This document shows positions 55,989-63,295 of a DNA stretch of 64,000 nucleotides, one piece after another. Below the pieces are notes generated by a model. It had not been told where the DNA came from, did no database searches, and was given only the letters and a program-made list of their open reading frames with translations. Source of the stretch: Alloscardovia theropitheci (GTDB lineage Bacteria > Actinomycetota > Actinomycetes > Actinomycetales > Bifidobacteriaceae); assembly GCF_004332295.1 (NCBI RefSeq), contig NZ_RXLP01000023.1:62001-126000 (forward strand). The letters run 5' to 3'. How positions within the stretch are numbered: the first letter of the stretch is position 1; each line of letters begins with the position of its first letter. The position numbers were made by a program, and so were the translations under genes.

Positions 55989-57299
55989 TTAGTTATTTCC
56001 CTCTGCAGTCTCAGCAGGCTTCTCGTAATTGTCAGAAGCGCTAATCTGAGCAGAAAGGTTTCCAAGGAACTCAGTCAAGCGAGAACGATAATCAGATTCG
56101 AACTGCTTAAGGCTTTCGATGTTACCTTCGATGACCTTGGAATCAGCATAAAGCTTATCCTTAACCTGACGAGAGTAATTATCAGCATCAGTACGAGTCT
56201 GAGCAGAGTAATCTTCAGCAGCCTTCTTGACCTGAGTCTCATAAGCGTCTGCATCAGAACGAACCTTTGCGGAATAATCGTCTGCTTCGTTACGCGTTAC
56301 AGAAGAATAGTTATCTGCATCATTACGGGTCTTTGCGGAGTATGCATCAGCATTTGTACGGGTGGTCGAATCGTACTCATTAGCTTCAGCAATGAGCTTG
56401 CTACGAGTCTGCTCACCTTCAGCAACGAGTTCAGCATTCTGTGCCTTACCCTTGTCAACATACTGATCATGGAGCTGCATAGCGAGTGCAAGCATAGCTG
56501 TTGCACGCTCAGGCTCTGAAGATGCATCAGAACCAGCAGAAGAAATCTTCTGCAAGCTACCAGTCTCAGAGCTTGGCTCAAGAGAAGCAACCTGCTGGCG
56601 AAGGCTTTCTTCACGTTCACGAGAGTCACGCAAATCAGCATTAAGTTTTTCAATTTGTGACTGCAAAGCAACAAGCTGCTGATCCTTTTCTTCAGCAGAA
56701 CCTGCGCTAGCTTCTACGCGAGCATTTGCCTGCTCTAACGCGGAAGTTGCTTCGTTCAAACGAGACTGAGCCTCGTTCAACTGAGTACGCAAGTCTTCAC
56801 GAGTGCTCAAATACTCGTCACGTTCACGCTTAACAGCTTCAAGCTGGTCGTTAAGCGCCTTCTCAGAATCTCCGCCTTCAGCAGCTTGCGCTGTAAGCTG
56901 ATCAATTTGCTCATTAAGCTGATCAACCTGTGTCTTGAGCTGAGTATTCTGAGCAGTCAATGTTTCAACCTGCTCACGCGCAGCATCAGCTGCACGGCTC
57001 TGCTCAGCTGCTGCACTGTCGCTAGCTTCAGTTGCTTGGGAAACACGAGTTTCAGCTTCCTGAACTTGTTCACGCAACTTATTGTTTTCTTCAGTTAATT
57101 CAGCAATCTTATTGTTCAATGGCGCTACATCGGTACCCAAAGATGCAGTTGCACTTGTAACTGCCTGAGAACCTAAATTCTCAACGGTGGCTACAACCTC
57201 ATCAAGGAAGTCATCCACAGCATCGATATCATAACCTTCCTTAAAGCGAACTGTAGGGAAAGTATGCCTCTGAATATCTTGTGGTGTTAGAAGGGGCAT
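55989..57299 (-). CDS. divIVA: DivIVA/Wag31-family polar scaffold protein
   Basis: Coiled-coil scaffold at cell poles and septa that directs wall growth. The N-terminal lipid-binding domain is conserved (LLTPQDIQRHTFPTVRFKEGYDIDAVDDFLDEV), followed by a long coiled coil rich in Glu, Gln and Ala. Residues about 313-378 hold six tandem 11-residue repeats of the form T-R-x-D-A-D-x-Y-S-x-x. At about 436 residues it is longer than many homologues. The ATG at 57299 has GAGGTGA eight bases before. It heads an operon with lspA, rluD and dnaE. Confidence 0.95.
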   Translation of the reverse strand: MPLLTPQDIQRHTFPTVRFKEGYDIDAVDDFLDEVVATVENLGSQAVTSATASLGTDVAPLNNKIAELTEENNKLREQVQEAETRVSQATEASDSAAAEQSRAADAAREQVETLTAQNTQLKTQVDQLNEQIDQLTAQAAEGGDSEKALNDQLEAVKRERDEYLSTREDLRTQLNEAQSRLNEATSALEQANARVEASAGSAEEKDQQLVALQSQIEKLNADLRDSREREESLRQQVASLEPSSETGSLQKISSAGSDASSEPERATAMLALAMQLHDQYVDKGKAQNAELVAEGEQTRSKLIAEANEYDSTTRTNADAYSAKTRNDADNYSSVTRNEADDYSAKVRSDADAYETQVKKAAEDYSAQTRTDADNYSRQVKDKLYADSKVIEGNIESLKQFESDYRSRLTEFLGNLSAQISASDNYEKPAETAEGNN

Positions 57300-57420
57300 G
57301 GAGCTCTTCACCTCACTTTTGACTCTTTTTGAGCCACTTGTTTACGTTTCGTCTATATTTTAGCACGGTAGCTGTATGGACGCGGTGTATACCGTTTTAT
57401 TGGATATAAATACGCGAATC

Positions 57421-57460
57421 TTAACAGTTCTTAACAGTTCTTAACAGTTCTTAACAGCTC
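57421..57460. repeat. 10-base tandem repeat upstream of divIVA
   Basis: Four units of TTAACAGTTC (the fourth is TTAACAGCTC), followed by a partial TTAATAG. The spacing is one per helical turn, 120 bases before the divIVA start. It lies in a 360-base gene-free stretch (57300-57662). Confidence 0.8.
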
Positions 57461-57570
57461 TTAATAGCGTGCAGGCGGTTTGAGAATGAATATAGACGTA
57501 ATACAATTATCCCGAACAGTTACGGTCATACAGTTCCATGTATGCGTGAACTAAACAATCACCAATAAAG

Positions 57571-57589
57571 CTCTTGGGTACTTCTGACC
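57571..57589 (+). repeat. Dispersed palindromic repeat, half copy 2
   Basis: CTCTTGGGTACTTCTGACC, matching one arm of the 35384 and 59924 copies. It is followed by GCGGTC, so GACCGCGGTC forms a local palindrome. Confidence 0.65.
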
Positions 57590-57618
57590 GCGGTCTTTTT
57601 TGCACAAAAATTTTATAC

Positions 57619-57652
57619 AAAAAGGTGACTGCAGAATCCACTACAGTCACCT
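57619..57652 (-). terminator. Terminator of the ftsZ-sepF-yggT operon
   Basis: A 9-base stem AGGTGACTG/CAGTCACCT with a 12-base loop; on the minus strand it is followed by five T, about ten bases after the yggT stop. Confidence 0.85.
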
Positions 57653-57662
57653 CGTTTGTTTC

Positions 57663-57956
57663 TCACATAACAATGCGAATCAAAAGTCCTAACACCAGCC
57701 ACAGCACAATAAAGCTCAAGTCAAAGTATATTCTGCCAATCGGAACTGGGCGAATATATTTGCGCAAAAAGTTGAGCGGCGGGTCAGTAAGAACATAAAC
57801 AGCATTAATTAATGTATATACGATTCCTCGAGGCTGCCAACGAGTCAAAAACGCTACCCAATCAAGAATAAGGCGAATAAACAAAATCGACATATACGCG
57901 TTAAGAACCCATAGCAGAATAAGGCGTACGATCGCTAATACTACAAAGAAAGTCAT
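57663..57956 (-). CDS. YggT-family membrane protein
   Basis: About 97 residues with two hydrophobic regions and the family's signature arrangement: YMSILFIRLILDWV, then VYVLTDPPLNFLRKYIRPVPIGRIYFDLSFIVLWLVL. YggT proteins sit next to sepF and ftsZ in many Gram-positives. Their molecular job is unclear; a role in osmotic or division-site membrane function has been suggested. I use the ATG at 57956, since the frame opens with TTG two codons earlier. It lies 11 bases after sepF. Confidence 0.9.
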   Translation of the reverse strand: MTFFVVLAIVRLILLWVLNAYMSILFIRLILDWVAFLTRWQPRGIVYTLINAVYVLTDPPLNFLRKYIRPVPIGRIYFDLSFIVLWLVLGLLIRIVM

Positions 57957-57967
57957 AGCCAATAAGT

Positions 57968-58450
57968 TTACTCGAACAGACCAGAAGTTGGATTAGTTTC
58001 ACTTTGCTCAGGGCGAATCGAAACCGCAGCAGGGCTGAGTAGCCAAACTCGTGGTGTAACACGTTCAACAGAACCACGCACACCGAATACAACTCCAGTA
58101 GCGAAATCGACAATGCGCTGTGCATCTCGATCAGCAACACCAGTTAAATTCAAAACGACTGGAGTGCCATCGCGTAACGCACGACCCACGCTCTCAACCT
58201 CGTTGTAATTACGAGGGTGAATTGTCGTGATTCTATTCATCGCGGACTTTGGAAACGCTGTACTATTTGAAGCGGAATTTCCTCGGCCAGCGGCTGCCAA
58301 TCGTGAAGATTGAACACTCAATGAATCATCGCGATCAAAGTCTGTTTCATTTGTATCAGCAGACTCTGCAACATCCATTGATTCGTCTTCAGCCTCTTCT
58401 GGATCAGCTAAGCCAAAGAAGCTAAGTCCACGATTAAATACACTTGGCAT
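57968..58450 (-). CDS. sepF: Cell division protein SepF
   Basis: Membrane anchor and bundling protein of the FtsZ ring. The 160 residues start with a short amphipathic helix (FNRGLSFFGLAD), then an acidic linker, then the conserved domain: ITTIHPRNYNEVESVGRALRDGTPVVLNLTGVADRDAQRIVDFATGVVFGVRGSVERVTPRVWLLSP. AGGAGAG precedes the ATG. Expressed from the same operon as ftsZ, 22 bases after it. Confidence 0.96.
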   Translation of the reverse strand: MPSVFNRGLSFFGLADPEEAEDESMDVAESADTNETDFDRDDSLSVQSSRLAAAGRGNSASNSTAFPKSAMNRITTIHPRNYNEVESVGRALRDGTPVVLNLTGVADRDAQRIVDFATGVVFGVRGSVERVTPRVWLLSPAAVSIRPEQSETNPTSGLFE

Positions 58451-58472
58451 CGTTATCTCTCCTATATGCTAT

Positions 58473-59726
58473 TTAGCGCAGGAATTCAGGTACTTCGAAG
58501 TCATCGAATGACTCAGGCTCAGGATCTGCCCCTGCAGAGACAGTAGGTATTGCAGATGAAACAGGTGTCTCAGGAACTGATGGAGTGTTCATAGCCTGAG
58601 TTGATTGTGAATCAACATTAGCATTCTGAGATTGTTTTGATTGAGCATTAGACGAAACTGTAGCAGCTGCAGAATCTTGTGTCTGTGCAGTAGAATTCTG
58701 TTGAGCTTCATGAGTAGGAACTGCAATCAAATCACTTGTTTCCATTGCTTCTGCCTGAGATCCATCATCATGCAAACCAAAACCAGTAGCGATAACGGTT
58801 ACAGACAAATCATCACCCATAGAATCATCGAGCGACACGCCGAAGATAATATTCGCCTCAGAGCTGCACATTTCGTGAATTAGATCCATAGCAGATGAAA
58901 TCTCGAACATACCAAGGTCTGAAGGACCAGCAATATTAACCAAAACCGCATGAGCACCATCGATACTGCCTTCAAGCATTGGAGAGCTCATTGCAATCTC
59001 AGCTGCTTGAACAGCACGATCTTCACCACGAGCAGTTCCAATACCAAAGAGTGCAGTACCTGCATCCTTCAATACAGCAGTTACATCGGAGAAATCTACG
59101 TGAATATATGCATCAGCATTCAGGGTTTCGGTTATACCCTTAACACCCGAGAGCAAGGCTTGGTCAGCATTATGGAAGGCATCCACCATCGAGATATTTC
59201 GATCTGACAAATCCAACAAACGGTCATTGGAGATGACAATAAGAGCATCAACTTCCTTGCGCAAATTATCAATACCGTAATCTGCTGATGCACTACGACG
59301 CTTTCCTTCAAAAGAGAATGGGCGTGATACCACCGCAACAGTCAATGCGCCCTGCTGACGAGCTGCGCGAGCGACAATTGGACTGGCACCCGTACCTGTA
59401 CCGCCACCTTCGCCAGCTGTGATAAATACAAGATCAGAACCCTTTAAGGCTTGCTCTATATCGGATTGGTGATCTTGAGCTGCCTTCGCTCCACGCTCAG
59501 GGTCAGCACCTGCACCTAATCCTCGGCTGCTACTGTCAGACAAAGAAATCTTGACGTTAGCGTCACTACGTGCCAAGTCCTTATCATCGGTATTAATTGC
59601 AACAAACTCAACGTTTGTGAGGCCATCACCAATCATGCGGTTTACAGCATTTCCGCCTGCTCCACCAACGCCAACTACCTTAATTACGGTGCTATCATCC
59701 AATACCTGGTTCTGAATGCCGGTCAT
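58473..59726 (-). CDS. ftsZ: Cell division GTPase FtsZ
   Basis: Forms the tubulin-like ring that organises division. From the ATG at 59726 (AGGAG ahead) it is 417 residues. GTP-binding motifs are VVGVGGAGGNAVNRMI, NTDDKDL and the signature GGGTGTG at 107-113. The T7 loop reads AYIHVDFSDV (207-215): both Asp residues (211, 214) are present, but the Asn normally two residues before the first Asp is His209. The C-terminal linker (about 330-400) is rich in Gln, Ser and Ala. The tail DDFEVPEFLR is the conserved SepF/FtsA-binding peptide. Confidence 0.97.
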   Translation of the reverse strand: MTGIQNQVLDDSTVIKVVGVGGAGGNAVNRMIGDGLTNVEFVAINTDDKDLARSDANVKISLSDSSSRGLGAGADPERGAKAAQDHQSDIEQALKGSDLVFITAGEGGGTGTGASPIVARAARQQGALTVAVVSRPFSFEGKRRSASADYGIDNLRKEVDALIVISNDRLLDLSDRNISMVDAFHNADQALLSGVKGITETLNADAYIHVDFSDVTAVLKDAGTALFGIGTARGEDRAVQAAEIAMSSPMLEGSIDGAHAVLVNIAGPSDLGMFEISSAMDLIHEMCSSEANIIFGVSLDDSMGDDLSVTVIATGFGLHDDGSQAEAMETSDLIAVPTHEAQQNSTAQTQDSAAATVSSNAQSKQSQNANVDSQSTQAMNTPSVPETPVSSAIPTVSAGADPEPESFDDFEVPEFLR

Positions 59727-59923
59727 CGTGCTCCTATCGCTGCTTACGTATACACACAACTTTAATACAATTCATACCCAAGTTTCACACGTGTAATTAA
59801 AAAATAGGAAAATTTCTAAAAATTTTTTTGCAGATTCGGTCATAACTTTGAAAATGCCGAAGTTTTTCTGATGCTGATTGCTGATTGCAAGGGCGGATTT
59901 GCAAAGAATGCTTGCAATGTGAT

Positions 59924-60110
59924 CTTTTGGGTAAAAAGACCAATATGGCGAAAACTGCATACTCTCAATATTTCTGGGTATTTTGGCTATAAAAAATGAC
60001 TCTTTGGTACTTTCGGTCATATTTTTCACCTTTTAGGTGTTTTAAACCATTTATTTGACCGATTTCACCAAAATAGTCCTTAATACCCAAGAAGACGAAA
60101 ATACCCAGAA
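59924..60110. repeat. Dispersed palindromic repeat, copy 3 (long hairpin)
   Basis: CTTTTGGGTAAAAAGACC (59924-59941) is followed by an imperfect palindrome of 139 bases. TTCTGGGTATTTT (59972-59984) pairs exactly with AAAATACCCAGAA (60098-60110). Inside it TTTGGTACTTTCGGTCA pairs with TGACCGATTTCACCAAA with a few mismatches, and CACC/GGTG closes the centre near 60033. Short reading frames across it are by-products of the repeat. The rest of 59727-60242 has no gene. Confidence 0.8.
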
Positions 60111-60242
60111 GTACCCTTCCATATCAGTTATTCACATTCGTTCACATTATTTTTTGAATGAGGCGTTTTCGTTGTTTTTCGACGAAAATACGATTATGGA
60201 CTATGACTCATCATCACTACTTTTCGGCCAAAGCTTCGATTA

Positions 60243-61259
60243 GTGCGACGTCGAGCCGTTCGAAAATGCTCTAAAGGAACGTTGATACAACCTATTCCTG
60301 GCTATTTCGCGTCTCCTCAGCGCTGGCAATCGGCTTCAATAAAGCAGCGTGCAATCGCCACGATACGTGCCGTCGCGCAGAACCACGCTCACTGGCCGCT
60401 TTCAAGCATTTCTGCAGCAGCAGTATTAGGTGCTATGTGCAACAATGCTGACCTATACCGGTTCATCCATTTTTCTGTAGATATTCATACATCAACTCAA
60501 AATCGAAAACGTTTACCGGTCAGATTTCACTATATTAAGACTGGCAGGTCACCGAAAATTCGCTTTCTTCTTTCGGACGAGAAGTCAACATCGACTCGAA
60601 ATACTTATATCCCGATTAGTGAAACTTTAGGGATGATTAATGGCTTTATCGTTACCTCTCCTCTGCAAACGATTTTCGACTGTATGCGAATGCTACCGTT
60701 TGAGGATGCTCTTATCATCTGCGATAAATTAGCAAAACGTTACAACATAACATATAACCAAATAGTTCAGTTCACAGTAAAACGCTCAGGCTGCTGGAAG
60801 GTACGTTATGCCGCTTTCAAACAACGTTTTATCGATCCACAATCAGAAAATGGGGGCGAATCGTTCTGCCGAGCAAGAATGTTACGTTCTGGTTTTACAC
60901 AACCTGAACTACAAGTGGAGCTGCCAAATCCACTGTTCAAAATTAAACGACCGAATCGTTATGATATTCAAAATTCAAAGACAATCCGTCCCGATTTCCT
61001 GTGGAAAATATCCGATGAGAATGCTACTTTCAAATATATTGCTGCCGAGTTAGACGGAAAAGAGAAATATTCAAAACCATCGTTAATCGTCAACAGCCAC
61101 TCTACATCAACGCAAGGCGTGATTCTCAAAGAGAAAGATCGTGAAACAGCATTGAATCTAGCGGGCTACAAAGTCATACGTTTTCAATTCTTTGAAGCAG
61201 CTCAAAGCGACGGGGCTGCGATGTCTGAGAAACTATTGCTTGCTGGAGTTCCTAGGTGA
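60243..61259 (+). CDS. AbiEi-like antitoxin-domain/DUF559 endonuclease-like orphan
   Basis: A 338-residue protein of a type common in Actinobacteria: an AbiEi-antitoxin-like N-terminal part (LIQPIPGYFASPQRWQSASIK, HAHWPLSSISAAAVLGA, TSPLQTIFDCMRMLPFEDALIICD) and a C-terminal Vsr/DUF559-like nuclease fold. The latter has GGESFCRARMLRSGFTQPELQVEL, TIRPDFLW, KYIAAELDGKEKYSK and ETALNLAGYKVIRFQFFE. The Asp of RPDF and the Glu of AELDGKEKY are the expected metal ligands. It begins with GTG right after a repeat; the usual first helix of the domain appears short, so the N-terminus may be cut. No toxin partner is adjacent. It is flanked on both sides by palindromic repeats. The function is probably defence-related; this is inference. 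Confidence 0.78.
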   Translation: MRRRAVRKCSKGTLIQPIPGYFASPQRWQSASIKQRAIATIRAVAQNHAHWPLSSISAAAVLGAMCNNADLYRFIHFSVDIHTSTQNRKRLPVRFHYIKTGRSPKIRFLLSDEKSTSTRNTYIPISETLGMINGFIVTSPLQTIFDCMRMLPFEDALIICDKLAKRYNITYNQIVQFTVKRSGCWKVRYAAFKQRFIDPQSENGGESFCRARMLRSGFTQPELQVELPNPLFKIKRPNRYDIQNSKTIRPDFLWKISDENATFKYIAAELDGKEKYSKPSLIVNSHSTSTQGVILKEKDRETALNLAGYKVIRFQFFEAAQSDGAAMSEKLLLAGVPR

Positions 61260-61604
61260 GCGAGAATGAGCAAAAAATTCGTATGGGTTGTCTGGCGAAA
61301 TCGTTGGGCGACGACACTCTACATAGATTGGAATAGCGTATAAACAGGTACAATCCTCACTTATTTTCTTACGAATAGTAATCCACAGCTCGCAGGGACC
61401 AAAAAGTGATTACTCTCAGTCTGTAAATTTTAAAGTAAATAGGTCATGGGTAGACGTTAAATTCTTGCGATATTACGCTCACCCTAACTATTTTCATGTT
61501 CTGCTATCAAAATTACTCTTAATTTCAGGAAGGTTTGAAGTAGCTTCAAGGTTCCCCTCAAATAGGCCTCATTTAGTCAGCTTCGATAATCAGTCGTTAT
61601 TATG
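61260..61604. other. Gene-free stretch between the AbiEi-like gene and the repeat
   Basis: About 345 bases with no credible gene, RNA or hairpin. Stops interrupt all frames. It may be decayed sequence. Confidence 0.4.
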
Positions 61605-61762
61605 ATTTTTGGGTAAAACTGACCTAATATTTTTGTAGGATGTAGTGCTACATTTTGCAGAAAGCTTCTTTTGGGTAGAAAAGACCATTTGAGGACTTGT
61701 TTTGGGCAGAAAGAACCAAATAATTGACCACTTCCACCCAGAAAGACAATTCTACCCAAAAA
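61605..61762. repeat. Dispersed palindromic repeat, copy 4
   Basis: Direct units ATTTTTGGGTAAAACTGACC (61605-61624), CTTTTGGGTAGAAAAGACC near 61670 and GTTTTGGGCAGAAAGAACC near 61699. Inverted ends are TTGACCACTTCCACCCAGA and TTCTACCCAAAAA, the last pairing with the first unit. The unit structure matches the 35384 and 59924 copies. It ends just before the dusB stop codon. Confidence 0.75.
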
Positions 61763-61771
61763 CACGCCTAT

Positions 61772-62932
61772 TTAATACGATGCATCCATCGGATCATCTT
61801 CAAACATGTCAGCGCGTTCCTGTGGGGTTAGTTCACGAGATTCGAGCCAGTTATATGGCAGATGCACCTTTTTGGCAAAACGCACACGACCACGCGGCTT
61901 GTCAGCAATTGCCATAGGGAATTCAATATTCCTATCAAATTTTGCAACTTCTGCCTCTACGTCTGAAATACTCTCGCACTTCATAAACGCGGCACGTGTT
62001 CCTCCACCTACCGGGAATCCCTTGAGATACCAAGCCACATGTTTTCGCAAATCATGGACAGCCATCATTTCGTCACCATCATAAAAATCAGTCAGAAGTT
62101 TAACATGACGAATTATGATATCCCCAACTTCACCAAGTTTTGGGTTAATTCGGTCGCTGCTACCAGAAAAAGCATTGGCGATATCACCAAAAAGCCATGG
62201 GCGCCCTTGGCATCCTCGCCCAATTGCAACACCTGCGCAACCTGTCTCTTTCACCATTTCTACGGCATCTTCTGCGGACCATATATCACCATTACCAATG
62301 ACTGGGATATCAAGCTCGTCCACAAGTTGCGCGATTTTATCCCACTCAGCATGCCCGCCATAATATTGGGCAGTTGTTCGCCCGTGGAGAGTTACAAATT
62401 TGCACCCTTCATCTTGGGCGATAAGCGCTGAATCATGGAAAGTCGTATGGTTGTCATCGATTCCGACGCGGATTTTGGCTGTTACCGGTATTCCTGCTGG
62501 TTGGGCAACTTTGACCACATTGCGCAAAACTTCGCGGAATAAATCATTTTTCCAAGGAAGCGCAGAGCCGCCACCTTTGCGTGTCACTTTTGGAACAGGG
62601 CACCCAAAATTTAAATCGATATGGTCAGCCATGTCTTCATCTACAACAATTTGCGCAGCTTGACGGACAATTGACGGATTAACACCATACAATTGTAAAG
62701 AACGATATTTTTCTGACGAATCAAAACGGCACAATCGCTCAGCTTTTGGATTTCGAGCCACAAGAGCTCGCGCAGTAATCATTTCCGCAACATACAAGCC
62801 ATCTGGACCATATTCTCGACATAAAACGCGAAATGGCCAATTCGTAACACCAGCCATCGGAGAAAGAATTACTGGTGTATGAACTATATGATTACCCATA
62901 TCGAGGCTTTGAAGTTGCACGGAAGAATTCAT
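61772..62932 (-). CDS. dusB: tRNA-dihydrouridine synthase
   Basis: FMN enzyme that reduces uridines in tRNA D-loops. The 386 residues include VILSPMAGVTNWPFRVLCREYG, DLNFGCPVPKVTRKGGGSALP (catalytic Cys in GCPVPK), VTAKIRVGIDD, VTLHGRTTAQYYGGHAEWD, IPVIGNGDIWSAEDAVEM and GCAGVAIGRGCQGRPWLFGDI. I use the ATG at 62932; a GTG two codons earlier (62938) is equally open. No clear ribosome site is present. A C-terminal helical domain follows the barrel. Its stop lies ten bases after a palindromic repeat. Confidence 0.95.
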   Translation of the reverse strand: MNSSVQLQSLDMGNHIVHTPVILSPMAGVTNWPFRVLCREYGPDGLYVAEMITARALVARNPKAERLCRFDSSEKYRSLQLYGVNPSIVRQAAQIVVDEDMADHIDLNFGCPVPKVTRKGGGSALPWKNDLFREVLRNVVKVAQPAGIPVTAKIRVGIDDNHTTFHDSALIAQDEGCKFVTLHGRTTAQYYGGHAEWDKIAQLVDELDIPVIGNGDIWSAEDAVEMVKETGCAGVAIGRGCQGRPWLFGDIANAFSGSSDRINPKLGEVGDIIIRHVKLLTDFYDGDEMMAVHDLRKHVAWYLKGFPVGGGTRAAFMKCESISDVEAEVAKFDRNIEFPMAIADKPRGRVRFAKKVHLPYNWLESRELTPQERADMFEDDPMDASY

Positions 62933-62980
62933 AAGCACTTAGTTTAGCGTATACACTACTGAAATTGAAGGCATCGTTAA

Positions 62981-63016
62981 GAATATAAAGAATATAAAGA
63001 ATATAAAGAATATAAA
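62981..63016. repeat. 9-base tandem repeat upstream of dusB
   Basis: Four exact copies of GAATATAAA, 50-85 bases before the dusB start. Slippage could change its length in steps of nine. Reading frames through it would repeat a Tyr-Ile-Leu-like unit, which I judge not to be coding. Confidence 0.85.
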
Positions 63017-63082
63017 TTGACGCGTCACAATTGCCAAATCCAACTATAAATAAAGTTTTGCGCAAAATGAGCAGCCCCACTC

Positions 63083-63105
63083 CCAGTTTTACCCAAAACT
63101 TATAT
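63083..63105 (-). repeat. Dispersed palindromic repeat, half copy 5
   Basis: On the minus strand AAGTTTTGGGTAAAACTGGG, matching one arm of the element, with CTGGG replacing CTGACC. It stands alone between the dusB start and the glyS terminator. Confidence 0.6.
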
Positions 63106-63110
63106 ACACA

Positions 63111-63146
63111 AATGGTGCCATAGCGACGTTGCACTATGGCACCATT
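63111..63146 (-). terminator. Hairpin after glyS
   Basis: A perfect 13-base stem AATGGTGCCATAG with a 10-base loop, 150 bases beyond the glyS stop codon. No T-run. The stretch between it and glyS (63147-63295) holds nothing recognised. Confidence 0.65.
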
Positions 63147-63295
63147 TACCAAAATTAGGGAAGCAAACCATACGATAGCATGCTTTCAAGCCCCTATATG
63201 CTCTTTATTCGGTTACGAGTTCAAAACTCCCATCCGACGAGACACTGACGATTGATTTCTTATGTTTCCGCAGTTTTTGAAACTTTCGCAGATTC

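Noticed and set aside
57421-57460. Possible CRISPR array
   Set aside because: The units are only 10 bases and directly adjacent, with no spacers; no cas genes are in the window.
59772-60029. An 85-codon minus-strand frame upstream of ftsZ
   Set aside because: It covers the same repeat region on the other strand and shows no protein-like pattern.
60055-60243. A 62-codon plus-strand reading frame before the AbiEi-like gene
   Set aside because: It lies within the palindromic repeat, has no ribosome site, and its residues simply translate the repeat arms.
62892-63152. An 86-codon minus-strand frame with repeated Tyr-Ile-Leu
   Set aside because: The pattern is produced by the 9-base tandem repeat, and the frame overlaps the start of dusB.
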